This document shows positions 24,561-37,439 of a stretch of DNA of 64,000 nt, in pieces. The position numbers and the translations under genes were made by a program. The stretch spans positions 62,001-126,000 of the forward strand of contig WFMF01000480.1 of NCBI GenBank assembly GCA_011033025.1, read 5' to 3'. The stretch comes from Beroe forskalii (lineage: Eukaryota; Ctenophora; Nuda; Beroida; Beroidae). A model generated the notes under the pieces. It was not told where the DNA came from. It worked only from the letters and a program-made list of their open reading frames with translations, and did not search any database. Each line of letters opens with the position of its first letter. Position 1 is the stretch's first letter.

Positions 24561-26379
24561 AGGGCAGTCGACCGTATCTTGCTTTGTGTGCACTGGGATG
24601 CTTCAGTAGTTTTTATGAGCCTAGTGCTTATTGTTTATGGTTCCATACGCTAATTCAACTGTCACACGACGAAGAAGTTTTCTGTATCACAATTTTCGGT
24701 AATTCGGTTATATAAATGGCATGAGTTGTTTAGAATCACCAACGTCATACAACAGGCAAAGGGCAAAATTTGGGTTCAATGACCAAAGAATCATCCATTT
24801 CTCTGCCGATTGTCTGCCACATTTAGCTTAACTGCACCTCTTTGGACACTGCGGCGCAGTCTCCGCTGCTTCATAATCATTAACTCGTCAATGGTTGGAA
24901 ATTTGGGAAGGATGTTAATAAGATATTAATCCCTGTTTCGGGCAGATGAGGGAAGCTGAAAAACACTAAAAAAGGAACTAAGTTGTTAACACTGAAAACT
25001 GATGTTATTGTAAACTGATATTTCTAAACTGAGATTTAAAAGAAAAATAATGATTGAGTAAACAAACTTATTATTCAGTTATTAAAGAAAAAAATAAAAT
25101 AATTCAGACGTCTTATCATTAATGGATTTATTTTAGCATTCCGTGACGATGATAATTAATGGACAGAATTTTTGTATAAATAATAATACCGACGAAAAGA
25201 TCAGTCAGCGAAAACTACGTGTTAAACCGACAGAGCACTGCACGGACTATAAAACTACAATGACCGAACATGACAATAAATTATTAGAATAATGAATTGT
25301 CAATTAACGTTATTAGGAAGAATAAGGGGAAGCGTACCATTAGTTTCTCAAGTTCTCAAGGCTTATTAACATAGCGAAGAGACGTTGTGTGAAAGTATTT
25401 CGCTGCCCACTGTAGAGCTACTTCCTACCCGAGAGTTATGCAGGGATTGTTAACACTGCCGGCCACGGGTTAAACACAGCTTCAACCAGGACGATATAAT
25501 ATTATCAGACGCAAAGCGGTGGTCGGCAGCTGCAGGCAGGCCACGTCACTAACGGAACATGTTAAACCCTGATAATGACGACACTCTCCGATGCTTGTTT
25601 TTTGTTCACGTCACGTAGTACAGAGCACGCAAAACCTATGTCCAGCCTCCTTACATCCTAGGTTTTCTCCCCAATCCAAGCTTCTTGAGGCCAATTATCT
25701 AAACACTCGACATATTTACATAGTTTAAAAGTTAATTTAAAGTTAATTTAATGCCATAATCCCTTTTAACAGTGACGAGTGAGAATGTTTGATTGCAATG
25801 CTGCGCACCTCGACTAATTGCTGCATGCAGTTGGTGGAAGTACACAGTCTTAAATAAAGTTTAGATAAGAATTTTTTCCGTGGAATACTGGAAACAGCAT
25901 ACTGCACTTCTTGTAGTAGTAGCCTCTACAGCTATTGCGACGTCGTCAATCAAGGGTACGCAAAAATTGCTTTAGATTTGCCATCTTTATGCTTCATTAT
26001 ATAACTAAATTCACGTAAATTTTTCGCGCTCGAGTTATAAAATCTCATAGCAAAGAAATCCCGGCAGCGAAGCGAGTGTAATGCGCTGGAAAGAGGAGCT
26101 CCGTTCGATGAAAAGTACCCCTGAAAAATGGGCGTTCCATTATCGTCAGTTGATCACCCTCCAATTTCGAAGGAGAATCGTGACGTCACCGCGCGCTGTA
26201 ATTGAAATACGCTAGACGGTAGACGGTTGCTCTATCATTAGGATACGACGATGGTGAACTCAAGGAGCCTTTACTACTCCGGCAGTAGCGTGGCGATCAT
26301 ATCTACAAATTATACCCTCTATCGGTCCTGTGTACATGGCTTTGACGAGGAAGCAGCTAAGTGAAGTTGTAATTCAGAA
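24561..26379. other. AT-rich intergenic DNA
   Basis: No gene is seen. Fragments of the CRE foldback family lie near 25548-25600 (CTGATAATGACGACAC) and at 26181-26188 (an exact TGACGTCA). The remainder is unremarkable. Confidence 0.5.
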
Positions 26380-26445
26380 GAAGGTGACGTCACTATCAAG
26401 GCTCAGGGTGGTGAATTGGTGGCGTCAATACTCGCATCTTCGTGT
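26380..26445. repeat. CRE foldback element copy
   Basis: AAGGTGACGTCACTATCAAG carries an exact octamer (26385-26392). The family centre GGCTCAGGGTGGTG follows, then AATTGGTGGCGTCAA and ATCTTCGTG. The orientation is the same as the copy at 1445. Confidence 0.7.
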
Positions 26446-26929
26446 TCGGGATGCACTGGATTTTACCGAGCAATGAAATTATAGAATATGCTCTCAAGTT
26501 TATATTCCTAGCATAATGAGCATTTCAGGGGGGTCGTTACTGTTACCAATTACCATTTAAAACTTGACGTAAAGCGAGGGATAGGATATTACAATTGTAA
26601 CTGCACTGCTCTTTTTATGATTATAAAGAAGGCCGGCCACAAATATTCCTTCAAAGGAACCTGTTTTGATTTAGGATATTCAAGTATTTCGAAGAGAAAT
26701 GAAACAGAAGAACGACCAAAAACAGCCTTACACTCGATGATATATCTGAATGGCGGAACCTCTCAAGGCTGAGCATAAGTTCAGTCCAACTGCAGGGGGA
26801 GTATAAACAATGAGCAATGGCGATTGCCTGGCAATATGTACCTACTACCTACTCCTAGTTACGGGAGTCTTGGATGCCACTAACTCCTACAGACAGGCTC
26901 TCAGGTGGACTCCGCCGGAGGAAAGCTCA

Positions 26930-26990
26930 GCGTTATCAACTCATCACTTTGTGCTCTGATAATGACGTCATAATAACGCCAAGTATCAAC
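26930..26990. repeat. CRE foldback element copy, reverse orientation
   Basis: CAACTCATCACTTTGTGCTC and GATAATGACGTCATAATAAC match the family in reverse. The exact octamer is at 26963-26970. Confidence 0.7.
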
Positions 26991-28254
26991 CATCGACTCA
27001 CTTGGCGCGCATCCTAGTGGTGTAAATAGCGTAAGTTATTATGAACATATACTACTTATCGTCCGTTACACCGTATTTCCTTACTTCGGTTCCCTCTGTC
27101 TCCATTGGATATACGTCTGGTTGTCTGGTGTGCGGTGTGTGTCGGTTATATCCAACGCATGACCCTGTGACCCGTTACACAGAACACTGCGTCGATATGG
27201 TGGGTTTACGACTGCGCCAGTGCCTAACCACGCCTGATGGCGAACATTTCACAAAGCAACGGAAAGGCGGACACCATGCGGCTAAGTAACTTTGGTACGA
27301 TATCGTGAGGAGCAGTTGACCAAATCAGAGTGGTAGAAGACACCGCAGGAAGCGGAGTCTGATCACGCGCAACACCCGCTCCTGACTCCAGCCCTTACAT
27401 AATCTCTACCACCCTTTCTCAATAAGTAATATAGTAAGACAAAAAGGAGCTTGGGAAGGGAAGGATCCTCAGCTACACTTTGAAAAGCCCATTTCTATTC
27501 CAAGCTCCGGAAGCCTCCCTAATGCTGTAAAACAAAGAGGGAAAGTAAGACAGTGTGAAAAGCTGCTCACCTCACGAGCTGACAAATAACAGTGCGGCGG
27601 GGTAGTGGCGCCCAATTTCAGGGCAACCGCTTCGCCGGCCGCAGAAAACAACCGCTCTCTACGGTATGATGGACCAGCTAATTTGCATACACAATAATGA
27701 TTGCCATGCTGCAGGAATAATATTCAAATGTTCTGAATTTGCTGAACAAGTTACTTTTCATAGCGCAAAGAGCAGGGCTATTTATATCTAGCATGAAATC
27801 AAACAGAGATCGAAGCTGTTCTGAAGAATCATGGAGATGATGAAAAGAGCAATCTCCTTCATTTAAGTAAGCCACTCTTGATCTAAGAACGCAAAGAGAT
27901 CGCTGAGATTACTGCACAGTCAGGCATTAATGAATCAATAATCGCATATATATTTTCTTATTCCATTTTCGTCGATAAAGTGCTGAGGAAGGAAAAGACC
28001 AGGTAGCTGCAGGTGTATTCCGCAATAACACCGCTTCCAGCCACAATGTGGGTGTCACTGAGCGGCATACAATTAAGAAATTAACCGACTTGGTTCTGAG
28101 TTTCGTGTCATCTTGTCACGAACTCGCTCTGTGCGGTAACAAGCCGACTTTGTTAAGAAATTACTGACAATCTGTAATTAACCTCTTAATAAGGGTTAAC
28201 AAAAACTACCATCTAATAACGACATTATATGCAGCGGCACTTATTATGCCGAAA
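26991..28254. other. Intergenic DNA
   Basis: Short open frames (for example 27041-27289, Cys-rich, 82 codons) have no domain I recognise and no flanking gene signals that I can confirm. I do not call a gene. Confidence 0.4.
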
Positions 28255-28835
28255 AGGCTTTAAAGCTTTAAAGGTTAGAGTTAGATAAAAGTTGGTGATA
28301 GTCTTGTCAGTTTGTAATGCAGGGGGTAAAGGTCTAAGAGTTAGAGCTTAGAGTAAGACAAAATGTGGTTGTGACGCTGAAATATCTTGTCAGTTTGCGA
28401 GGGGATAAAGGTAGGGTTAAAACTTGGAGAGAGATAAAACGTAATGGTTCCGCCGAAATCTCTTTTTAAGTTTGTAAATGGGAGATGGGGGGTTTAAGGT
28501 AGGATAAGAACTTGGAGGGAGATAAAACGTAATGGTGACGCTAAAATCTTTTGCTAAGTTTGTAAGGGGGATTAGAACTTAAAGTGAAATAAAACGTAAT
28601 GGTTACGCTGAACTCACTCTTTAAGTTTGTAAATGGGAGAGGGGGGGTTAAAGGTTGGATCAGAACTTGGAATGAGAGAAAACGAAATGGTGACGCTGAA
28701 CTCTCTTGTTAAGTTAGTAAGGGGGGGGGGGTAATAAAGGTAGGATTAAGACATGGAGTGTGTCAAAACATAAGGGTGACGCTGATATCTCTTGTTAAGT
28801 TGTATAGGGGGGTAAAGGTAGGGTTGAATAGTATA
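28255..28835. repeat. Degenerate ~80-bp satellite
   Basis: About seven diverged units share the order AACTTGGAG, GATAAAACGTAATGGT, GACGCTGAA, TCTCTTGTTAAGTTTGTAA and a G-rich run. G tracts reach 11 at 28721-28731, and another 11-base tract lies just outside at 28861-28871. The long unit and high divergence suggest an older array than the others. Confidence 0.85.
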
Positions 28836-31733
28836 AAATTCGTGTTGTGTTTGAAGGAGTGGGGGGGGGGGCTGTAGTTAGACAGAAAGCAGGGAAACCC
28901 CTTGTATGGGGACGCTTTGAAGAGGATCGTCAAGCCAACGTACACACTCTTCAGGGCACGTCAAGGGGGAGTATACCCTACTATGAGCAGCTTATCAATA
29001 CAATTATGTAGCAGTAATTACCCAGGTGTGTGTCGGTGTGTCTGCGCGTCTATTTGAGTGGGTATCTGTTAGTTGGATCTTATAGATCCTAAAATACAGG
29101 AGTAGTAATTGCGAAATTGATAATTTCTAAAAGATTATCCTGAGCCTGCCGGATTTGCAGTAGCTCCGTAAAGTTCGCAGGTAAATAAAAGCACGTTTTT
29201 ACTTTTTTCCTGCGAGAAACCTTTCCAAACATTTGATGTATCGCAAAGTGATCAGCAGTCAACACTCTGGGTAATATATGCTTGCTGCAGGTCTATGGTA
29301 AACGAAGCCTTGTAAAGCGAATAGCTCAAGAGTGTTTTGTGAGCATACAATACGAGAAGGGTTTATTAATATTACTAAGACTTATCTAGAGGAAGCAATC
29401 CTCAGCTGCAGCCGAACAACGAACAACATTTCGGTCTTGTCTGAAACAGACCTCTATTATACGATCGCGTCTTCCGATACAGATCATGTCCTGAAGAACA
29501 ACCCAAAAAGGAGTGTCAATTTACTCCACATTTTGCAGGTTATATATACCACAATCAGTGCTGCAAAGCCAGAGAGAGAGAGAGACACACGGCAAAGTCA
29601 CAGTGCAAGATGACACACTGCGCAATCTGAGCAGCTAGTGAATCATGACAGAACATACACGCATATATACTACTTGTACTATAACTATAGTGTAGCCTTC
29701 CCAGGGAGAGACATGTGTGTGATAGCATATGTTGTTATCCATTGCTTTCATAAGCTCGACATGCACCTATCATATCTCTGAATATGTGTGTAGTGTGTGT
29801 ATTGTTAACTCATCTCATTAAACGTATGAAGTGTCAAGTGGAAGATGTTGGAAATTCTTGCCGCGAAAAGATGATTGTGGCTTGGATTCTTCTTGAAAAC
29901 ATAAGAAAAATTTCCTAAGTACCAACAGAGCTGCTATGATAAGAATGAATAGGATCAGAGTTCTTATAAAATAAATGGAAGCTGGTGGGCACAAAAATTC
30001 TTGTGCGCTCTTATCGGAATGCCAAATTATAGCTGTAATTTATATCGTCTAATTCTGTGATACATGTGTCTCAAAGACCTTTTAACGTGCTCAGATAGAT
30101 AATGTCAGAGTCAAAAATAAATTGAAAGGTATCTAAAAATGTGATTCAACTTTTGTGTTTACAAATTGATGCATACAGCATAATATGCAATACAAATAAT
30201 TTGAGTTTACCAATATTGTGGAGGCATCTGGAAATCAGTGCAAGGACAAAAACACATTTAAAAACTGAGAAACTTTTTGTCTAAATTTTATTCGCTCCCC
30301 TTGAATCTCAAAATCAGAAATCAGCAATTCGAATTTGTTGGCAACTGGCAATTAACTTCTGGCAGCAATAGGTACTTTTTGCGTCAATTGACATTAATTG
30401 GTGGCAAAGCCCTTGTTCCAAGCGAACAAATCCAGGAACTACAGGACACGGCGAACTTACATTACTCCTGCAAAGTTAGAAATAACAGGTGTACCACTAG
30501 AAGCTGCCAAATCTGGCAGCCGCTCTACGCCATTACACCCGCAAAACAATGCACTACTGAAACTCATACCATTACTACTGACGTCTTGGGCTAACGCAGG
30601 GCTGCGTGGTAATGGCATGTGAACAGATCTTCAGTCAGAGATAAAGCTTTTGTGAAAACTCAAAGCCGACAACCATCGACAATCTGAAGAGCGGAACAGT
30701 TCATTCAAAGTGGCTGTAAGAGCATGGATTCAGGCCATGGCCAGGATTTTTCTGGGAAGGGTCCAGCACAGTGAGCAAGCTAAAGCAGGGGTTTAGGGCG
30801 GAGCCCAAATATACCAAGTTAATCATTCACACGCCCGTCCGACTACGGGCCTGCTTAGATGACAACCTATTTCATTATCCATTGTGTAACTACAGTTTTG
30901 AGAGACGAATTATCATTCCATAAACCATTACACCATTGATATGCTGTGTAGGCTGTGCCCATAGAATTTTACTATTGCGATGCAAAGTGCCAACAAACAA
31001 ATGGTCATCTTCAGCGTTCACAACATTGTTATTTTGAGAATGGGATGTTTAGAGACACCTCTGTACTTTTTATCGGTGTCTATAATAAATATACATTTGC
31101 GAGATTGGGTCCATTATATTGGTTTACACCCTAGCCATTTGCATTCGGGCTGCCGGTCAAAACTGGATACACCCCACGTGGTGCACCCTCGGGAAGTATC
31201 CCAAAATGGCACCGATAGGCACATTACTAAGTATTTTGTAGATAACAGCAGTAGGAATACTTTTACTTTTAGACACAGAGAAACATTGAAGTAAGAATCG
31301 AGATAAAAGCCCTATACCTCCTGCCCTTAACCCCCTCGTTTTATTTCTTTCGCCTGCCTAAACTGCTCAGTGTTCGCCTCCACCCCATGGCAAGAGATAA
31401 CAGTTACATTTCTCCATGTACCGTCAAAGCAGATGTAAACAACAACAGATCGTTATGATATCGAGATGGAGAGAGAGGGGGATCATTAGAAAAGGAGAGA
31501 ACACAGCGCAGTGTGAGTTTGAGACTCTCTCTCTCTCTACAACTCTGAATGGTAAGTTGACGAAGTGACGGTGAAGACCGCACAATAGGAAGACATACCT
31601 GCAGCACTCTCTCCCTCAGAGAAGTGAAAGTCATCTCATTATATATGACACTACTATGCTACCCCGATCTAGCGAAGGAGGGGAGGCTTGAGAGTGATAT
31701 ATCTTCTCTAGGGAGCGAGTTGCAGGTAGCAAG
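28836..31733. other. AT-rich intergenic DNA
   Basis: Holds short GA and CT runs near 29570 and 31528. Unrecognised frames lie at 29332, 30277 and 30980. None can be supported as a gene. Confidence 0.45.
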
Positions 31734-31786
31734 ACTACCGTCATCAGCGCCCCATTCTGCACTCTGATAATGACGTCACTCTCAGC
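31734..31786. repeat. CRE foldback element copy, reverse orientation
   Basis: ACCGTCATCAGCGCCCCATT is followed by CACTCTGATAATGACGTCAC, with the exact octamer at 31771-31778. Confidence 0.65.
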
Positions 31787-31991
31787 GGCTGGTTGCACGT
31801 GTGCAGGACCTGTAATACAGTACATGTACAGCACCGTAAAGACCGTAATGTCGGGGGCTGGAGCTTGTAGTGCGGGGCAGGTAATTGGGGTGAACTGCAA
31901 CACGCCATTATATCACGTTAAGTGGTGTAACTACAGGAATTACTGGATTATCAGTAGGAGATAAAACAGGAAACTGGGACCCTATAAGAGT

Positions 31992-32247
31992 AGTTCACTC
32001 ACTTATTAACTTATTAACCCACTCAGTACTGAGTTCACTCAGTACTCAGTTCACTCAGTACAAGTTCACTCAGTACAAGTTCACTCAGTACAAGTTCACT
32101 CAGTACTCAGTTCACTCAACACTCAGTTAAATCAATACTCACTTTTCAGCTCACTCAGTAATTAGTTCACTCAGTACACAATTCACTCAGTTATCAGTTC
32201 ATTCAGAACTCATTTGACTCAATTCACTCAGTACAAGTTAACTCAGT
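31992..32247. repeat. ~14-bp minisatellite TTCACTCAGTACAAG
   Basis: About 15 units of TTCACTCAGTAC plus 2-8 variable bases form the array. The most regular block is 32045-32100, and divergence increases rightwards. Confidence 0.9.
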
Positions 32248-32794
32248 AGGTTGGCACGTTGATAGAGTGTACCTATTACTACATGGGAGCAGTGTACTGT
32301 GCTGGTTTTATAAGACTACAATATTGGTAACACGGTTTTTTTGGTAGGAAGCAATAACTTTGCAACGGAGCTCATTAAAAGACTGAATTGAGTTCAGGGG
32401 CTTACCGTTCTCACGATGAACGAATGAATAGCAACCTAGCAACTTTATAACCAACGCATGATCGCTACCACGTAAACACAAGCTATATCTGTAATGCGAA
32501 TGTTTGCAGTGGTAGAAGGACACCGTGCTTCAGGCTCAGCGTGTGGGCTGTGTTCCAATTAACACAGGAGCGATCTAACAGCACTCTCAATGACGACATC
32601 GTCACAGCTTACAGTGGGCAGCAGATGACGCACGGGCACCTACTCGCGGGGAGCTCCTGGGAGGTACGAGGGCACAGGGTGGCTTGCTGTCCTCTGACAT
32701 GCACTAATAATAGAATAATGAATATTAAATCAACAAAATTAGGCACTATCGTGCACATATCTTGCGTATATTCGAGATATATCAGTTCATATAC
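32248..32794. other. Intergenic DNA
   Basis: No gene. A weak foldback fragment (GACGACATCGTCAC) lies near 32592. Confidence 0.45.
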
Positions 32795-33487
32795 CTCCTA
32801 GTGCACAAGGCAGGAACGAGCACTGATGTCTGAAACAGTGAGACACACGTACACGGAACAAGTGCACCTCCTTGTGCACAAGGCAGGAACATGCACAAGG
32901 CAGGAACATGCACTGATGTCTGAGACACACGGAACAAGTGCACCTCCTAGTGCACAAGGCAGGAACATGCACTGATGTCTGAGACACACGTACACGGAAC
33001 AGGTGCACAAGGCAGGAACATGCACTGATGTCTGAGACACACGGAACAAGTGCACCTCCTAGTGCACAAGGCAGGAACATGCACTGATGTCTGAGACACA
33101 CGGAACAAGTGCACCTCCTTGTGCACAAGGCAGGAACATGCACTGATGTCTGAGACACACGTACACGGAACAAGTGCACAAGGCAGGAACATGCACTGAT
33201 GTCTGAGACACACGGAACAAGTGCACCTCCTAGTGCACAAGGCAGGAACATGCACTGATGTCTGAGACACACGGAACAAGTGCACCTCCTAGTGCACAAG
33301 GCAGGAACATGCACTGATGTCTGAGACACATGGGACAAGTGCACCTCCTAGTGCACCAGGCAGGAACATGCACTGATGTCTGAGACACACGGAACAAGTG
33401 CACCTCCTAGTGCACCAGGCAGGAACATGCACTGATGTCTGAGACACACGGAACAAGTGCACCTCCTAGTGCGCAAGGCAGGAACAT
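32795..33487. repeat. 59-bp minisatellite with length variants
   Basis: The full unit (59 bp) runs GAGACACACGGAACAAG, TGCACCTCCTAGTGCACAAG, GCAGGAACATGCACTGATGTCT. Some units carry an extra GTACACG and some lack CACCTCCTAGTG. Full and short units alternate, giving a higher-order repeat of about 170 bp. The minus strand is open for 185 codons as a Cys-rich repeat, which I read as an artefact of a stop-free unit. There are no unique spacers. Confidence 0.95.
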
Positions 33488-33562
33488 GAACCTGATGTGT
33501 ACTCTAACATTATGCACCCTAGCCTCCAGGCATGTTTTTACAGTGTGTTCAAAAACCCTATA

Positions 33563-33646
33563 GGCACCAGGGTACCGTTCGTAATAAATTATTACGCACT
33601 GAAGTGCAAAAATCTGGATTTATTACGCACTGTAGGTCATAATAAT
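33563..33646. repeat. Dispersed repeat, second copy
   Basis: Matches 15966-16040, including the palindrome CGTAATAAATTATTACG. A further GTGCGTAATAATTTATT follows at about 33667, so the motif is repeated locally. Confidence 0.8.
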
Positions 33647-33778
33647 TTATTATAGTGCAGTGGAACAGTGCGTAATAATTTATTTCGCACGGCAGAACCA
33701 GTTTTAGCTTCATATGATCATTTAAAACATTTCCTTGTGTTTCAAAATATCCCTATTTTACGAGTAAGGTCGGTGCAT

Positions 33779-33935
33779 AATGAAGGGTTTAGTAACGATT
33801 AGAAGTGCAAACCTCTGCAACAAGAACAACGGCCTTCGGCCTCGGTTTTCAATGCGATATTACACACTCGGGACTTCGGCCACTTGTGTGTAATATCACG
33901 GTTTGCACTTTTTACTATTTACAAAACCCTTCATT
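33779..33935. mobile_element. 157-bp hairpin element (MITE-like)
   Basis: AATGAAGGGTTT at the left and AAACCCTTCATT at the right are inverted copies. A second matching pair lies inside (GTGCAAACC with GGTTTGCAC). The centre contains two small hairpins with GC-rich loops, GGCCTTCGGCC and ATATTACACAC paired with GTGTGTAATAT. A partial copy lies at 12028. Confidence 0.75.
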
Positions 33936-34621
33936 CTAGACGTAGAGCAGGCTTCATGATGCGGACATCGTACGATCTAGCTATGTATACATCTTAAAGC
34001 AATCCGTCCACTGCAGACTCATTATCAAGTATGTATCTGATATCGGATGTGACCCAGCCAACCAAGCGGCAACACGCCGAAAATTTGAATGAAAAAATCG
34101 TGGGCTTCCGTTTCATTTCAGCTCAAACAAGCAATATATCTTCTACCTGGCCGTTTGAGCGTAGCGCTTAGAATTTATCTAGCTCGATCATGAACAGTTC
34201 CATGAGCTGCAGCCACCAGAGATAGAAAGATAATATTAACTTATTTAAGTATTTGGATGGTAAATATTATTTTTACAGCAATCTCTGCGTACTTGAACTT
34301 TGACGCAGGCCTGCATCTGAATACTCCACGTTCCATGATATAGAAAAAAACAAACTAAATTGGATGCCACATCACGAACGTTAGGTGTTTCATGACATTG
34401 GTAAGGAGCGCATATCCATAGGTACATCCATATGCCACGCACAAGCTATCAGTGGGAACGGTGGCATTATCGGTAGCACAATGCATGATTCGAGCCTAGG
34501 AGCATTATCCTTAGGAAAACTTACTCAATAAGTCCAGCATATGAGGAATCATCATATGCTTTACCGGTATAATTGGTTAACAGGTAGGGGTAAAAAGCGC
34601 AAGCCCTAATCAACATCTTAA

Positions 34622-36228
34622 AGGGATCCTGAAGTTTTGGGCGAGTTTCAAAAAATATCCATTTTATTATCTAAATCAAATCTCAAAACATAAACAAAAA
34701 GGTTGTTGAAAATCTGGCATTTCTATCACCTTCCAGTGTGCTAATATAGAGGTGCGAAGTTTTGTTGTGGTCGAGGGAGCTACGTCATCACGAGGCATGG
34801 TCAGAGTAGACTGCACACAGTAGTGTGAAAATACTGTGTTAAATACCTATCTCTACTATAACAGTAGGGACGTGTCAGTACCATACTACCATGCTTTTCA
34901 TGCTTTTTGCATCATGATTGCTAAAATTACGAATGCTATCATATTTTTTGATAATTCAGGATATATTATGATCAGCAGGGCAAAAACAGACATCAGCTTG
35001 GCATAGGTAAGTTTAGCTATGTATGGCTCGATTTCCTCATCTTCCATCATCTTATCATCTTCCCCTTTGTTTCAGAAGACGCTTGTTCATTTATTATCTC
35101 GTTTGACATTTCAACGTGTCGCTTGATTCTGAGCTCTAACCAAAGGATTCAAGTTACAAATGACACAGAACTAGGACGTAGGAACTAGGTATTAATAAGT
35201 TGATGGAAAATTAAGAACCTAAAAACTGCCAATTTACCTACTTTGCTTGATATGACAACTGATCAGTGATCATCCATTGCTTTCGGATTTCGTCTTCAAC
35301 CTACCATTGCGAGAAATTTGACGGTTGATTAGATACCGTCGGCTTCCTAACGGACTGGCAGCTCTACTCTGCCTGATGAACCTGGATCCTGGGGAGTGAA
35401 CGGGACTTGTTCTCATCCGCTGGGTTTCGGCCCATCCCCCTCTAAGAAGAAGATACTGTCGTTCGTCATACCGAGAATCGTTGAAGCCTCGGAATTCCAC
35501 ATAAAATTTAACACCAAGTTCTAACTATCTAAATAGAATGCACTTCTCTTTCAAATAGACTGGAACTTGAGATTTAGCATTTAAATCCAATTATAATACC
35601 GAAATCTTCCGTATCGTACGATATAGAAGTATATAAGCATAAAGAATCTCTATTATACTTCCGCAGTATCTCTATTATAGAAACTGCAAAAGGTTATATT
35701 AAAAAAGAGTAGAGTAAAGCTAGAAGAAAGCTAGAAGAGGAGGGCATGAGTTATTGCAATAGCTTCGAATCAATCAAGAGTTTGACGACACAATATGATT
35801 GTAATGGGACTCGGTGGGTCTTGACTGCAGATATCCAAAATGCATTTCAAGTCCCTTTCAAGTTTTTGTATTTTGATTACAGCTGTCGGAATTATTTACT
35901 AAGTAGCAGTCCAACTCCTCGCGCTCTGTTATTTACCACTCTAACCACAAGATACCTTTTAGTAAGGGAACAGTGCACCACTTTAAAGCGTGATAATGAT
36001 GCCACCTTGAAACGCCTATTCTCCATGCACAACCTATCTACTGCGGTTTGAGCGATCCCATGCCTCTTGATGACGTAGTAGCCATTTTACACCTCGTTGC
36101 GAATATGCTGTACATGCGCTATATTTACCATTTTAATGATCGGGATGTTTTTGTATTGGTAAAACTAAAGGTTTGCCGGGCAAATCATGGAAAAACAAAA
36201 TTTTCGATTTTTAAACTTCAGTGCCCCT
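34622..36228. mobile_element. piggyBac-like non-autonomous transposon
   Basis: TTAA flanks both ends (34618-34621 and 36229-36232). The termini are inverted copies: AGGGATCCTGAAGTTT at the left and AGGGGCACTGAAGTTT at the right, read inward. Longer subterminal pairing includes GCTACGTCATCACGAGGCATGG near 34779 against its counterpart near 36057. Unit B reads TTGA at the same point with no insertion, so the empty site is preserved. A TTAA duplication is the known mark of piggyBac elements. Frames of 76 and 101 codons inside show no transposase motif that I recognise. A third terminus lies at 63928. Confidence 0.85.
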
Positions 36229-37439
36229 TTAAAATGGAACAATTGAAAATAAAGCAATCTACATGATCAAGGCTCCAACCAAATTCAAAGATATGGTACT
36301 CAAATCACAATTCCCAAGATTTTTGACGTCGTGTGACGTGGGTGTCCACTGTCCTATCGTCTTTAGTGAGATTCTACCATGAAGTTACATTATAGCGACC
36401 TACAAAGGAAGTCAGATCTACTGGAACAAGGAACTGAAAATTTAGTTGGAATATTACGGCACTGCAATCGTCTGCGATATCTGAAGTATATGGTCACGGG
36501 CCGTCAGGACGAAAATAACTTTCTTATGTTTGAAAAATCAGCGCATCATGATCAATACATATAGATGATGGCCACACCAACCATCCAACACTTTCTATAG
36601 CAAGCGAAGTGGTCCGGAACTAATTCTTTAATGGCTCGGCTTGTGATTTCACCCCGATGCTAGGATAATATCAAGTAACATGTGCGGCGCTGAAGAAATG
36701 CTCGCTTGTGCGTCATTATTTCGCTATTCCAAACCCTGATTAGAGCGTCATACTAAGCCGGCTATTCCTGGCAGAGGTCACACAGTGTGGCGTGCCATTG
36801 GCTGATTCCCTGCCAATAGGAAGGCGCCTGGAAATGCCAGGGTAATGCCAGTAGTTATCTTAATTAAACAGTTTGTGTATATATACTATATAGAGCTGGG
36901 GAGTCTGAAGAATAAAACATGGAGCGAAGAACAAACCGGTGGGTCCAGGCTTCAGCGAAGGGAAATAGATAAGAAATAGATACGGAGGTCGGAGAGTAAA
37001 CATAGAACAGGGTATTCCCCTCAGAATTTCCATAATTAGTTCAATTAATTAAAGACATCATTCCTGTTTTGCTAAGTGGCTAAGATGAAAAGTATTATAA
37101 CCAAATTGAAGTTACAAACTACAAAGTTTGGGGGGGATCCACCGGCCAATGGCCATCGGCCAATTGGCCGAAATTGGAAATTTTTTAGACGGTTGGCCAG
37201 TTGGCCGTTTTTCTATTTTTGATATTTACGGCTCTTTAGGCTTTTAGGGGGGTCTGATCAAAAAACTCCCGGAGAGAAAGTTGCTTGCAATAGTTCTAAG
37301 AACACATCTGAGTACATTTGAAGACACTAATATCGAAATCGCAAAAAAAATGATATTAAAGATAATTTAGCTCATTTTAGTGCAGTCTAGTACTTTTAGC
37401 AACTCATAAACCAGGATCATCCTACTGTTAACATCTCAA

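Noticed and set aside
32795-33487. Cys-rich 185-codon minus-strand repeat protein
   Set aside because: The frame follows from stop-free 59-bp units. Unit-length variants shift the phase without any sign of selection.
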